A stretch of DNA of 64,000 bases from Cladophialophora immunda. Taxonomy: Eukaryota > Ascomycota > Eurotiomycetes > Chaetothyriales > Herpotrichiellaceae. Position 1 is the first letter of the stretch. Each line of letters opens with the position of its first letter. The stretch lies in the NCBI RefSeq assembly GCF_000835495.1, contig NW_015622541.1:4898001-4962000 (forward strand). Direction: 5' to 3'. Made by a program: the position numbers and the translations under genes. The notes below the pieces were generated by a model. That model did not search any database. It was not told the origin of the DNA and saw nothing but the letters and a program-made list of their open reading frames with translations. Positions 1 through 11,589 of the stretch are shown here, piece by piece.

Positions 1-726
1 ATAATGAGAGAAGTTGTAGACATGCTGCCAATCCTTGAGGTTGTCGGACGTGAAGAAGCCCACTGTCAGAGCCTGCGCGTAGGCAACCACCATCACCCAT
101 TGCTGCGTGGGCGCGTGCCAGATGACCTTAGGGTCGCGGAACTGGCTCGAGTTGTCGCTAAGGACCGGGTTACCAGAGTAGGGTTGGAAGGTGTAGCCGC
201 CATCAATAGAATACGAAAGTGCCTGTGTTTGCGATGTGGGAGTGTTGATGGTGTACACAGCCACCACACCATTGTCTTGATGTGGGAAGAATCCTGATGT
301 GTTGTTCACGTCCACTACCGCCGACCCCGAGTAGATGTTGGAATGTGCGTCGGGAGGGAAGATGGCGATTTGTTGGTTCACCCAGTGGTATAGATCTTTG
401 GAAGTCGCATGGCCCCAATGCTGGTTGCCTGCCACGACGCCTGTCGGATTGTCTTCTTACATTCAGTAAGGGGGCATTTTTTGGGAGCGGGCTGCACACG
501 TACATTGATAATACAGGTGGTACGTGCCGTTCGCATCGACAAACATCCCATTGGGATCATTCATAAAGTCCTTGGGAGGGGAGAAATGGACTTGGGGGCG
601 GAGAGCACCACTATAGTTTCCGGAAATTGGAACTCCTGTAGGAACCGAAGGCTCGACATATTTGGGAGTCTGAGCGTAGGTGGATGCAATCAAGGCAGCA
701 CATGCTATAAAGAGTAACGAAACCAT
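1..726 (-). CDS. GH32 invertase/inulinase-type glycosidase, 3' end cut by window
   Basis: Secreted beta-fructofuranosidase of glycoside hydrolase family 32, which hydrolyses sucrose, inulin or levan outside the cell. Two exons are visible: 726-504 and 452-1. A 51-nt intron (donor GTACGT, acceptor GAAG) is supported because splicing restores the family pattern YYQYNPTG. The first 19 or so residues form a signal peptide ending near AQT. The nucleophile motif MNDPNG lies at residues 55-60 (Asp57), and the transition-state stabiliser motif RDP is at residues 180-182. Only 225 residues are visible of about 520-560 usual for fungal GH32 enzymes, so the second catalytic Glu (EC motif) lies outside the window. 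It is transcribed divergently from a sugar transporter 1.3 kb away. Whether it is an invertase, exo-inulinase or levanase cannot be decided from this part. Confidence 0.92.
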
Positions 727-2005
727 GACAGCTAGCAGGCGAAGTGAGCTTCAGGGACTCGATACTAGATCGCAAAGCATTTGCTTCCTGTCCCCTCATG
801 AGCTTAAATACATTGGACCACCGAAGCAATATTGATGTCTGTGCGGAGTCACGTCCTGTCTTGCAGCAAGATGCCGACGTCATTTCTCTGGGAAAATCCA
901 GTGCGAATCATGTCAAATTGCGCGTGCAAAGTACGCACGGGCACCGTGCTCATCGCTCTCTGAGTCAAGAACCTGCGAGATAATCGGACCGATTAGAAAG
1001 AAGAAAATACCACTTGAAGCAGAGAAAGAGCTCCTAACCGGTCTTGTCCGTAATTCTGCATGCTGGTCTCCCAATGTTGCGGGGTACATGGTCCATACAT
1101 GGGCTGCTGCATACGAAACAAGGATGTTTATTGGCTTGAAACGGGAGATGATGCATCAATCTATCTCAAAAGGTATTGGTTTCCTATTGTTCAGTCGAGC
1201 CAAATGCACTTTAACGCAGGAGCTGGGGCAGGGTCTCGTGCGAGGCTGCCCATTCCGAGCTTTGAGTGAAGGTGGTTGAAAGCCTCTCAGGCTCTGAGAG
1301 GGATCTGATTGGGCAACGGTGTTCCGTCGTCGGCATGTCGGCTACCAAGGTTTCAAAAGCCGCCATTGCGGGGCAGAACTTGGTCACGTGGACGCCCTTG
1401 AGTGGCTAGCTCGGTGAAATACGGAGAAATAATAACCCGCGCCGCCCACCGCTCTCCACCGGGCCCCCCAGCTTTTACCCCGTGGTCGTCTTAATCTAGC
1501 ACAAGCTGACGGACGCCAGACAAGCATTTCTCTTCTGTCTGGGCTCCCCGCTTCAACTTCCCTAGCGATGAGCGCATTGTGCAACCTCGCGTCGAACTTT
1601 CCACCGTGAATTCTACCAACGAGGACACGGGATCGGCTGCGCTGATGTGACCCAAGTCTCTGAACCCTGGACCAGGACATTTCACGACCGCAAAGCTAAG
1701 ACATGAATGGACAACGGCGTGTGATCTGTGGAGGGGGCCAAGGATCCAGCTTCATGCAGAATTGGGAATATTTCGCCGACACTCGGCGTAACAGCACTCA
1801 ACCACTGCTGTCAACCACGACATTCAATGCGTTTGACGCTGGACGAGCTCCCTGAGCACATGCAGCATGTGTATTTATACCCGAGCGGCTTCCCCTCCCA
1901 CGCCGTTCTCAAGATATAGGTTGGGAACTCGCAACCTTCAGCTTTTTGACTTCTCATATATTATCTGTCCCATTGTGAGCAGAGAAGCTCCCTAGCTACG
2001 ACATC
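727..2005. promoter_or_regulatory. Shared divergent promoter region of GH32 and sugar transporter
   Basis: This 1.28-kb gene-free stretch separates the two divergent start codons. A TATA-like TATTTATA lies at 1872-1879, about 130 nt before the transporter ATG. Five matches to the CreA consensus SYGGRG occur (1223, 1368, 1454, 1466, 1728), but that is about the number expected by chance. No other structure was seen. Confidence 0.4.
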
Positions 2006-3993
2006 ATGGCTATCCTCTTCTCAAAGCCTGCGGATACCCCAGGCTCTGCCTTGCCTGCGATCGTCATAGGATGTTTCGTAGCGTTTGGCGGTGTCTTGTG
2101 TAAGTCCCCCATACCACCCGACACCCGAATGCCGTTTCCCAGCTCTGTTGTATTTCCACAAGCTCTTGCTGACGTTCACATTTGATTGCAACAGTTGGCT
2201 ATGATACAGGCACGATAGGCGGCATATTGGCAATGAAGTACTGGAGGAACCTCTTCTCGACTGGGTATATCAACCCAAAAGATCATTACCCAGACGTGAC
2301 GGCGAGTCAGACATCTGAAATTGTCTCCATCTTGTCAGCTGGCACTTTCTTCGGTGCCCTGTTCAGTGCCCCTATAGCAGATTTCATGGGTCGCCGGCTA
2401 GCTAGTAAGTCTCTCTGCGCAATCCTGTCCCAGCTACCCCCTGGTCATCCCTGTTTCACTTCTACTATTATTGTGAAGCTATGGAACTTATACTGACATA
2501 TCCCTCAAGTGATCTTCAACACTGGCGTCTTTACGTTTGGTGTTATTCTCCAGACGGCCGCCACCGCAATTCCGATGTTCGTCGCCGGTCGTTTCTTCGC
2601 CGGCCTCGGTGTTGGTCTCCTGAGCGCAACCATTCCACTATATCAGTCAGAGACAGCACCAAAATGGATCAGAGGAGCCATTGTCGGCTGTTATCAGTGG
2701 GCCAGTAAGTCTCCTATACCTCAAGCATATGACAAGGCTTCTCGGCAGCGTTCGCGACATACTGACGCTTCCTTACAGTTACGATTGGTCTCTTCCTTGC
2801 GGCCATTGTCCTTAATTCTACGAGGAACCGTAATGATACAGGATCTTACCGGATCCCTGTCGCTGTCCAATTCGCATGGGCCATCATCTTGGTGGCTGGC
2901 ATGCTGATCCTCCCCGAAACTCCACGTTACTTGATCAAGAAGGGAAATGGTGAAAAAGCCGCAAAGTCCCTCGCCCGCCTCCGTAGACTTCCTACGGATC
3001 ACCCTGCGATCGTTGAGGAACTGACCGAAATCATTGCCAACCATGAGTACGAGATGGCCATTGGCACAGCCTCTTACCTTGCCTGCTTCAAAGCTCCCAT
3101 CAGGAAGCGACTGTTCACCGGGATGGCTCTCCAGGCGCTTCAACAGCTGACCGGTGTTAACTTCATCTTTTACTATGGCACGACCTACTTCACAAGCGCT
3201 GGCATACACAACCCGTTTATCATCTCCGTCATCACTGACGTCGTCAACGTCTGCAGCACGGTTCCTGGTCTGTGGATGGTCGAGCGTTGGGGGAGACGAC
3301 CGCTGCTTCTCTTCGGTGCCATTGGCATGTCCGTCTGTCAGCTTATCGTCGCGAGCGTCGGCACCGCCAGACCTGGTGAGCCAGCCGCCAGCAATGCCTT
3401 GATCGCTTTCGTCTGTATCTACATCTTCTTCTTCGCCTGCTCGTGGGGCCCTTGCGCGTGGGTTGTAACCGGTACGTTGCTCTCTCGTATCAAATATTGC
3501 GATCCTGCTGACTCTTGCTCAGGGGAAATCTTTCCATTGAAAGCCCGGGCGAAAGGCTTGTCCATGACCACAGCCTCAAACTGGTTGCTCAATTGGGCCA
3601 TCGCCTATGCCACGCCGTACATGGTGAACCCGGGCCCCGGGAATGCGTGAGTACCTTCAAGCTATCGTGCCAAGTGTCCTTGTCTGACTGTTCCACAGGA
3701 ACCTTGGCTCCAAGGTTTTCTTCGTCTGGGGCGGATTCTGCTGCATCTGCTGCGCATTCGTATATTTCTTCATCTACGAGACGAAAGGGTTGACCCTCGA
3801 GCAAGTCGACGAGCTCTACGCGAAAGTCAGCTCCGCCAGAAAGTCGCCTGACTTTGTTCCAACTGTCCGCTTCACCGAGGTCAAGGACATGGGAGCAAAC
3901 GAGGCTCGTCGCAGCACCTTGGCAGATCTTGAGCAGGCTGCAGTTCGTCGGAAGAGCTCGGCTGGCGTCCATGAGGAATATGTCAAGGCTTAA
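2006..3993 (+). CDS. MFS hexose/monosaccharide transporter
   Basis: Plasma-membrane sugar importer of the sugar porter family (MFS_1/Sugar_tr), predicted 536 aa with twelve membrane spans. Six exons: 2006-2099, 2195-2404, 2510-2704, 2779-3471, 3523-3646 and 3699-3993. All introns are GT-AG and every phase closes. Family signatures appear in order: GYDTGTIGG in the first helix, DFMGRR in loop 2-3, PETPRYL in the central loop, QQLTGVNFIFYYG in helix 7, ERWGRRPL in loop 8-9 and ETKGLTLEQVDELY after the last helix. The overall look resembles fungal glucose transporters and sensors such as RCO-3, but the cytoplasmic tail is short, so a transporter is more likely than a sensor. Pairing with the divergent GH32 gene suggests import of the released hexoses. 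Substrate specificity is not visible. Confidence 0.93.
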
Positions 3994-5111
3994 GGCTTGT
4001 TAGCTAAGCATCAGCAGCGCGGAGACTGATAAACGTTCAGTTTGGAGATGCGCAGACAATTACAACAGGATGGATGTCGTTGGAACTCCTACGAGGTGGA
4101 TGGTCACACGAATTACCTTTCCCAAGCCTATGCTGTTGCTGGGTCACTAGGCATTGTGGAATTTTGGCCCGGAGCTGGTGGCCGGCGGTCTTATGCAAAG
4201 AATACTATCTTGACTATCTTAGATAAACGCACTACAGTTTCGTGGGCGTAGAGTGGCCTCTCGGCTTCTCCCTGATTGTTAACTTCGCACTTTAACCTAC
4301 CAAATCACAACCTTGTGTCCAAGAATACATAGCTGGAAATCGGAGCGCGGACTCTGCGGTGATGCGTCTGAACATCCCTGGATCGAGCACCATCCTACAT
4401 CCTGGGTGCCATCTGGTACTGTTTCATCACATTCTAGTGCCCTTCCCTCATTTTGCTTTACTTGCACGGATCTTGCCTTTCTGGACCCGAGTATCCACCA
4501 CGTGGGTGGTTGAGACGCGCCACAAAAACAAGTCTCGGGGCGTCGAATCTCGAGAGAACCGCAGGCCACTACTCTGTACTAAGCGGACGCCACCTTTCTG
4601 GCCTGCAAGGTGGGACCATGGCTTAGCTATCGCAGCAATAAATACGCCAGGGGGAAAACGACAGTGTTCGCCACCGTCGCATCGCTACCTATGCAAGGGG
4701 TCGCTGATTTCTGCATAAAATTTCTCCCTGCGTCAGGCGAAATGAAGTGGCAGATGCCAACGCCAAACCGCGCAGCTACGCAGATGTAGTGGCAAGACGG
4801 GCGAAATGCGCGAATAACGAAAGGCTTGATGAGGCTTGGAGAAAGCTTGAACAACCTAACTTTAGGCAAGGCAGATCTCACCGTTTGACTGGCGCAATGC
4901 TTATCTTCCTGCCTCGACAGCTACTTGTAGGCTCGACAACCCCGGACCCATCATGTGCACGTCCCCCAAGCGAAGATTGTCGGCGCATCGATATCATTGG
5001 AGAGGCTACGGGTGTTGACGTATCCGTCGCTGCACAGCCCCCGGCAGTCTTACATACATAAAACGCGGAGATTGCTATCGCACGACTCTGCTACGCCCAC
5101 AGGTCCCCATT
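3994..5111. other. Intergenic, no gene seen
   Basis: Only short overlapping ORFs without protein character occur. The 104-aa frame at 4747-5061 starts at GTG and matches no family I recognise. I see nothing else here. Confidence 0.5.
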
Positions 5112-5842
5112 ATGGAGTCGAAACAAAGGAGCACCAACTTTGAACAAAGGAAAGACAGCAACTCCACTGATCAGGTATCTGATTCCTCTCAGAAAACCGC
5201 GGGTCGGTATTCCTGCACTCGCTGCGGCCAAACGATGGACTCAGACCGTGAGGGTGAACACGAAGATTGGCATCTTGCACTGGAAATGCAGGCGCACGAA
5301 GACGAGGGCGCTGTAGCTGCCGCAAGTACGACTCAGGCCACTAAAGCTCCATTGCTGGACCTTAAACCAGCCGTCGACGCGAAAAGGGATCATCCTCCTG
5401 CTTATGCGCCGCCATCGCATCCGCCGCCGAAGAAAGTCGCGAGCCGGACAACGGCAGTGCGTCCCCATACCAATCAGGTCATTGAGGCTGGCAAAGTTCG
5501 TGCTAGAGATGAGGTTAGTTTGCGTTTTCAACCAGATGCGACCATCGCAAACCACCAGGCTAATGTTTCCAATAGCAAAAAATGCAGAATGCCTTGCAAA
5601 GGCTTCAATACCAGTATCAAATCTACAACAGTGAAATCGAGCCTGAACACGAGACAGACTCATACTGCAGCTGCCCCATCCATGTCTATCAGAGTATGAA
5701 AATGGGCCGGTACGGAGTGCAGGATATGTGGTCAAAGGCAGTCATGTATCCCGGTCAGCATTGTCGTTTTGATGCTCTTCGCGCCCTGTGTGAATCGGCT
5801 GACCCCTTCGTCTTCTGCTCGACTAGGCGAGAAGGCTTATAA
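5112..5842 (+). CDS. Small UBZ3-type zinc-finger protein
   Basis: Predicted 222-aa protein from exons 5112-5513 and 5576-5842, joined by a 62-nt intron (donor GTTAGT, branch CTAAT, acceptor ATAG) in phase 0. Residues 35-60 form a ubiquitin-binding zinc finger of the UBZ3 class known from DNA polymerase eta: C35-x2-C38-x11-H50-x3-H54, followed by the typical helix LALEMQ. The middle (about 65-134) is Pro/Ala/Lys-rich and probably disordered. The C-terminal part (about 135-222) contains CSCPIHVYQ and a region I do not recognise. No polymerase domain is present. The VWA gene starts 121 bp downstream on the same strand, and its frame is open upstream of its ATG, so the two could be one gene with an extra intron. 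Role inferred: ubiquitin recognition. Confidence 0.68.
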
Positions 5843-5963
5843 TGATAACCCTCAGAGTCTGGGCATAATTAGTCGGAATCCTTACAGACTTCGCGTTGTG
5901 TCGCCATACGGTTACACGTATTCTAGTTGGAGCGTGCCAACCCCTCGGCCAAAATACCACGCC

Positions 5964-7596
5964 ATGTCCATCCACCAGACCATTGCCCTCAATAATCGCC
6001 TGAATGCCGAAGCCCAAGCCAAGATTGACGCGTTGGAACCAACGGTCGATATCTGGAACGATGCCGCCCTGGAAGCCGCAATGTCTCAGTTGAGCGTCAT
6101 GGCAGCCAATGACAAGAAGCGATCCACCAAGGCAGGCGGTGAGAAAGATTCAGACGAACTGCCACAGAAAGGGACCTCTTCCTCTGCGGATGCAGGTGTA
6201 GAGAGGCCCGCCAAGGCATCGAGGCTTTCAAGTTTCAGGCAGGCCATCGGCATCAAATCTTCGCAAGAGAAAGCAGTCGGAAAGGCCGAAAAGATGGTGG
6301 ATCGAGGCCATGAGCTTCGCAACGCAATTCTGGCTGAGGAGGAAGGCAGGTGGCCTGACGAGCAGTGGCGGCACATTGTGGCAGTATACCAGGAGAAGGT
6401 GGGCATGACCGGAAAGATTGCTTACCTTCGAGCTCGCCAGCCCATCCAGTATCTCCATCTACTGAGGGCCGGCTACTTTGAACCTATCCCTGTCGCCTGG
6501 GCCACCCAGGCTTCCAACCCACTAAAATTCAGCATTGAAGCAGCCGCCGGATGGAGGGGGATTACCCCTGCCTGGCGAGGGTACGAGGACACCGCCGAGG
6601 AGCGGCTCTACTGGGTCTTGAACCACCGAGAAGGCAGTGTTGGATTGAGGATGAAGCCAGACTTTATTTCCGAGATGGACATGGCTCGTGCCAGAATGGC
6701 TACAGCGGTCGAGCCGCCTCCCGAGTACTACTCAGCCACCGACACTTGCCACCTCCAACATACCTCTGTCGGCTACTCCAAACAAGTCATGCCTAAACCC
6801 TTCGTGGCTTACGATCGACCTGAGGTGCCGACAGACGACACCATGATTCTTTTGGATGTCTCTGGGTCCATGGGCTTTGAACCAAGGCGACCAAGATACG
6901 ACCAGTATCTTATCACGGGTTTCACCAAATCTACCCAGCCCAAGAACAAAGGTATCACCTGCAAAATGACGGTGGCTCTCGAAAGCAAGACTGACTGTGC
7001 GAGCAGATGTGGCCAAAGCAATCATCCGACGCTTCACCGATGCCATGACAAATCACGACCACCAATTTCGCGGCTATGATCTGACCACTTTCTCAGATTC
7101 CGCAGAATATATTGGCACTATCAACCATCAGAACCTCAGCAACATGTGGGGCAGGATCAGAATCGGAGGAGGCACGCGCGTCATGACAGGATGGCAGAAA
7201 GTCAAGGAACTGCATTTCCAGAAGCATTCCGAGTCCGCCACGCACCATCCGGTGTATGGTTGGCAAGCTGGGCCAGAAACACCCATGCTGCGCCTGCTTC
7301 TCCTGCTCGACGGCGAGGCTATGGACATGGACGAGTTCGAGCTGGACCTCCTCGGCCTTTCGTGGGCTCACGTTACCATCTTCCTGATTGGGGTGGACGG
7401 ATGCCCGCATCACCATCGTCATGCCAACGAATTACAACGCATCAGCGACGTCAACCACCACGTCTCTTTCGTCGATGCGCAGGGCAACACGCCGGAGCGG
7501 TTTGTGACGCATGAGCTGCTCAAGAGGCACTTGGGCTATGAGGTGTCGATGACCGAGTTTGAACAGATGGAGGAGTTGCCGGAATACACAGCGTGA
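5964..7596 (+). CDS. von Willebrand factor A domain protein
   Basis: Predicted 525-aa protein from exons 5964-6951 and 7007-7596; the 55-nt intron is in phase 1. The VWA domain occupies about residues 290-490. It begins with a complete MIDAS signature DVSGSMG (Asp298, Ser300, Ser302) and continues with GGGTRV and a LLLLLDGEAMD strand, so metal-dependent ligand binding is likely. The N-terminal 150 residues are charged and Lys/Glu/Ser-rich. Residues about 150-290 carry aromatic motifs (GWRGITPAW, EERLYWVLNH) typical of fungal proteins of this architecture. There is no signal peptide or membrane segment, so it is probably intracellular. I chose the ATG at 5964 because it starts the compact region SIHQTIALNN. 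The frame stays open upstream to about 5769, so a longer product or fusion with the preceding UBZ3 gene is possible. Confidence 0.8.
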
Positions 7597-8023
7597 AATT
7601 ACTGACAGATAAACTCCGGTAGTGATGTACCAGAATACTCAGCGGCGGATCCTGACCTCTCCAAACTCCATTTCCGTTTCCAGACTGGAGTAGTCAATAA
7701 CACACCCTCCACATCACGGTTGATCGAGCTATCTCAACAGATGAGCAGTCCAAGTGCTTGGCTCCTATGCGGCTGGCCTGCCAAGCAGCCAAACCCGGCC
7801 TCTGGAGATGTAGGTTTCAATTTGCCGATTGAGATTCCCATTTACCGTCAATGTGCGGGAAATACAACTCCCCGTAACACCACTTTGATGAAGATCGCAG
7901 GCAGCAAGCTCACGAGGAAATGATAAATGCTGATGGAAACCCGGACCTTGATCATGGTCAGCCTCTGTATCAGAGACCAGCGGTCAAAGCATCCGACTTG
8001 ATTGACTTCGCATCAGCATCAGC
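7597..8023. other. Intergenic, no gene seen
   Basis: A 427-bp gap between the VWA gene and the MFS permease. It holds the 3' flank of the former and the promoter of the latter; no clear motif was recognised. Confidence 0.5.
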
Positions 8024-9848
8024 ATGGCGGTCCTTGGGTTTCCAGAAAAAGAGATAGCCGACCACGTCGAAGGGGATGAGGAGACTGATCTCGAGAATGT
8101 GCCAGGCACTGATCGCCGCGAGCTGTCTTCTCTGGCAGCCACCGAGTTGGCCTCGTACAACCGGAAAATGCTCGTCAAGCTGGACGTGGTTCTCGTACCC
8201 ACGATGGCAATGCTGTACCTGCTGGCGTTTCTGGATCGTGCCAACATAGGGAACGCGCGTGTTGCCGGTCTCCAAGAAGACCTTCGAATGAGCAGTCATC
8301 AATACTCTACCGGTGAGTCCATGCTACCTTTGAAAACCTGCAGTGGTGGCGGACATATCACTAACATTGGCCGTGATAGCGGTAACTGCCACATATGTGC
8401 TCTATGTAGGTCTCTTTGCCCGGCAATGGGAAAGAAGGCTAAACCAAAAATCCTAGATTGCCGCCGAGCTTCCGTCCAACTTGATATTGAGGAAAATCGG
8501 CCCGCGCCTCCTCTTATCCGGCCTGTGCTTTTGCTGGGGCGTCGTCACAACCTTGCAATCGCAGGTCAACAGCTACTCTGGCCTGCTGGCCGCTCGGCTC
8601 ATCCTGGGCATGGCTGAAGGAGGTATGTCGCTTGTCATTCGGAACTGACGGTGTCAACTCGACTGGACTGCCTCGAAATCATGGGAGGGTGTTGGCTAAT
8701 GCGTCTCTCAGGCCTGTTCCCGGGCATCAATCTCTATCTCAGCATGTTTTATCGACGTGACGAACTTCAACTGCGTATTGCTCTCTTCTACTCTGCTGCT
8801 GCCCTGAGCGGAGCATTCGGCGGCTTATTGGCAGCTGCAATTGAGAAGATGGACGGAATCGGAGGCCTGGCTGGCTGGCAATGTAAGCATTTCACGCTCA
8901 TGGGCGGTCAAACACCATGACAGCGACACTCCAACGGTGAAAATGAGGGTCCCATGCTGATTCTCTGGGATATCATCAGGGATCTTCTGCCTTGAAGGCC
9001 TCTTCACCGTCTGCTTCAGTGTTGTGGCTTTCTTCGTGTTGCCCAACCATCCCAGCGAGGTCCGCACCTTCATTGCTGAAGAAGCCAAACGCTATGCAGA
9101 CCGCCTGCGGCTTGACGCGGAGTTTCCCAACACGGAACGAGTGACACTGAAAGGAGTCCTATCGGTCTTTACGACTCCCCACATCCTGATTTTGTTTCCC
9201 ATTATGTTCGCCTCAGCGTGTTGTCTGTTCAGCATGGCGTACTTTACGCCCACCATCGTGGCCGGCATGGGGTATAGCTCGACGCGTACGCAGCTGATGA
9301 CAGTGCCGCCGTTCGCAGTGGGATTCGTCGTCTGTGTGACCACCTCGTACCTCTCCGATCGACACAGAAAGCGTGGATTGGCCGCCATTGTCACTGGAAT
9401 GGTGGCACTCGTCGGCGTCATCATGTTCTACCGAGGTCGCAGCAACGCGGTTCGCTATGCCTCCCTATTCCTTGTTATTTCTGGGCTGTACGCCAACGGC
9501 CCGTGCTACTTGTCCTGGATCCCCAACAACACGGCAGCCCACACCCGGCGGGCCACGGCAATCGCGACCTGTTTTGTGTTCACCAACTCGGGCGGAATCC
9601 TGAGCGCGTGGATCTTTCCCTCGGAGCAGGCGCCTTACTACCCCTTGGCGTCCAAATTGATCCTATCGATGACCGTGGTGACGCTTGTCTTTACGGTGGC
9701 AGAGATGTGGATGCTCGCATGGCTCAACAAGAGAAAGGAGACGCCGGAGTACAGAGAAAAGCTGCTGGGTCAGGTCCAGGGGATGGACCTGGCCGAACAG
9801 TTCGTCAAGCTAGGGGATGCACATCCTGACTACAAGTATTTTCTCTGA
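8024..9848 (+). CDS. MFS permease, anion:cation symporter (ACS) type
   Basis: Predicted 506-aa plasma-membrane importer of organic anions, in the family of fungal allantoate, nicotinate and pantothenate permeases. Exons are 8024-8312, 8380-8405, 8457-8622, 8712-8882 and 8980-9848, all GT-AG with matching phases. The second exon is only 26 nt long. Signatures include KLDVVLVP and YLLAFLDRANIGNARVAG in helix 1, YVLYVAAELPSNL after exon joining, GMAEGGLFPGI in helix 4, GWQWIFCLEG at the end of helix 6 and FFVLPNHP in the central loop. It is the first gene of a block with a decarboxylase-like amidohydrolase and an aldehyde dehydrogenase, which suggests uptake of a carboxylate substrate. The exact substrate cannot be read from the sequence. 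Confidence 0.9.
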
Positions 9849-10500
9849 GCGTGGCTGTGTCGTGGTGCCCACCATGATGATATGGGCAGATTGCGTCAGA
9901 TACCGTGTACCAAAGTGACCGACAGCTTGTCCAAGTAGTCGTACTCAATTCCACACAGTCGAGCAGCTTCATCAAAGGGGGCTATTGGTGGGATGCCGTT
10001 CCGCTGTGGTAAGCGATGGCTTTTCTTTCAGCACATATCTGATCCAGTTCGCCACGAGATTTCTCGACGTGGAGAACATCGAATGCTGATTGTAGTCCGT
10101 CCCACCTATAAAGCGGCAGATTGGGGAACTCCTCAATGATATACTGCGTGAGCGGAACTGGAATAGCACTGCAGTTGAAACCCCCCGACCGGAATTTGTC
10201 CTGTCTCTCCATCTGCGTCTTACGTCTAGCTGGAGTAAATCTGCTTATCAATCAATGTCATTCAATCATTCGAGGACAAACCCTTGCGATCCATATTTAC
10301 TCGGCCCTTCCAGGAATTCGATGGCGCGGCCGGACTACTAGAGGGGATAGAGACTCTCGGGGCATTTCCCGTGCGGAGTCGTCATAATATCAAGTTCCGG
10401 ACTCGGGTACAATTAAAAGCACCTCAGACCCTTTCCAACAGCATCCGGCCTCCTCTTATACGCCTTGCGGCAAACTACATTAACTCCTTCTGTTGACATC
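9849..10500. other. Intergenic; possible gene remnant on minus strand
   Basis: This 652-bp stretch is the promoter of the amidohydrolase. On the minus strand an 89-codon ATG-started frame (10251-9982) has a protein-like sequence with LTQYIIEEFPNLPLYRW and a charged C-terminus, but I do not recognise its family and see no flanking exons. It could be a small gene, a relic or chance. Confidence 0.25.
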
Positions 10501-11496
10501 ATGTCCGACTCCCAAGCGTGGCTCATCGCCTTCGAGGAGCACTGGATCTCGAAACATGTCCAAGAATACTACGCAAAGCAGGGCAAGCCGGACCCATACT
10601 CAGGATCCGCGTTTAGTGTCTTTCGCTCGGCTCTCGAGACGGTAGGAGAAGGTCGAATCGCCGACAACGAGCGAGGCCGCGTGCGTCTCCAGGTCATCTC
10701 TCACGCGCCCAACACGATCCCCGTCGACGCCGCGACCTGCACCGCCGCCAACGACGAGCTGGCCCAAGCAGTCTCCCACCACCCCGAACGCTACCGTGGC
10801 TTTGCGCTGCTGCCGACCGGCGACCCAGCCGCAGCGGCCACAGAGCTCTCCCGTGCCGTGACCCAGCTGGGGTTCGTGGGCGCGATGATCGACAACACGA
10901 CCGAGGGGCGCTTCTACGACGACGAGTTCTTCTGGCCCATCTTCGCCGCCGCCGAGAAGCTCGACGTGCCCATCTATCTGCACCCTAATTACAACGAGCA
11001 GACGGCCGACATCCTGTACAAGGGCAACTACTCGCCAGCGATTGCGCGCTCGCTGAGCACCAACGGCTGGGGCTGGCATGCCGAGTGCGGCACGCATTTT
11101 TTGCGCCTATTTGCTTCGGGCCTGTTCGACAAATACCCACGCCTCAAAATGGTGCTAGGCCACATGGGTGAGATGCTGCCATTCCAGCTCGACCGCATCA
11201 TTTACTGGGTCGAGACGATGTGGCCCAAGAGCCTGCAGCGGTCCTTGCGCAGTGTCTGGGACGAGAATGTCTGGATCACCACCAGTGGCATGTTCTCGCT
11301 CAGCCCCGCGGCGTGCTTGCTGAGACAGTGCAAGCCGGACCGCGTCTGTTATTCGGTCGACTATCCGTTTGTGTCCAACGAGGCAGGGCTCCAATTTATG
11401 GAAGAGCTGCGCGCCTCCGGCCTAGTCGGCGCGGAACAGCTCGAGGCAATTGCGCATGCGAATGCGGCCAAATTGCTCAAGCTGGAGGTGTCGTGA
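10501..11496 (+). CDS. Amidohydrolase-2 family decarboxylase (dihydroxybenzoate/resorcylate/ACMSD-like)
   Basis: Intronless 331-aa TIM-barrel enzyme of the Amidohydro_2 family (PF04909), which holds metal-dependent non-oxidative decarboxylases such as 2,3-dihydroxybenzoate, gamma-resorcylate and 2-amino-3-carboxymuconate-semialdehyde decarboxylases. Visible metal and catalytic residues are the N-terminal FEEHW motif (Glu12, His14), His161 in YLHPN, His221 in LGHMGE and Asp287 in SVDYPF. The E-x-H form of the first motif resembles gamma-resorcylate decarboxylase more than the fungal 2,3-DHBA enzyme, which has Ala in place of His. The length matches the family (about 330-340). Its stop codon lies 93 bp from the convergent aldehyde dehydrogenase stop. 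It likely removes CO2 from a hydroxyaryl or similar acid brought in by the upstream permease; the substrate is an inference. Confidence 0.9.
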   Translation: MSDSQAWLIAFEEHWISKHVQEYYAKQGKPDPYSGSAFSVFRSALETVGEGRIADNERGRVRLQVISHAPNTIPVDAATCTAANDELAQAVSHHPERYRGFALLPTGDPAAAATELSRAVTQLGFVGAMIDNTTEGRFYDDEFFWPIFAAAEKLDVPIYLHPNYNEQTADILYKGNYSPAIARSLSTNGWGWHAECGTHFLRLFASGLFDKYPRLKMVLGHMGEMLPFQLDRIIYWVETMWPKSLQRSLRSVWDENVWITTSGMFSLSPAACLLRQCKPDRVCYSVDYPFVSNEAGLQFMEELRASGLVGAEQLEAIAHANAAKLLKLEVS

Positions 11497-11589
11497 TGAT
11501 ATTACAAGTAACCCGTAGGCGACTAAGCTATATAAAAATGAGAAAATTGATTGATTGAAGCGCGTTCTCCAGATGCCAGGGGATCCGTC

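Noticed and set aside
1400..1475. tRNA-like A-box text (TAGCTCGGTG)
   Set aside because: No matching B box, acceptor stem or anticodon arm follows.
727..2005. Five CreA-like SYGGRG sites in the GH32/transporter promoter region
   Set aside because: The motif has a chance rate of about one per 256 bp on both strands, so five in 1.28 kb is what random sequence gives.
4747..5061. 104-codon frame as a gene
   Set aside because: It starts at GTG, has no domain and no splice partners.
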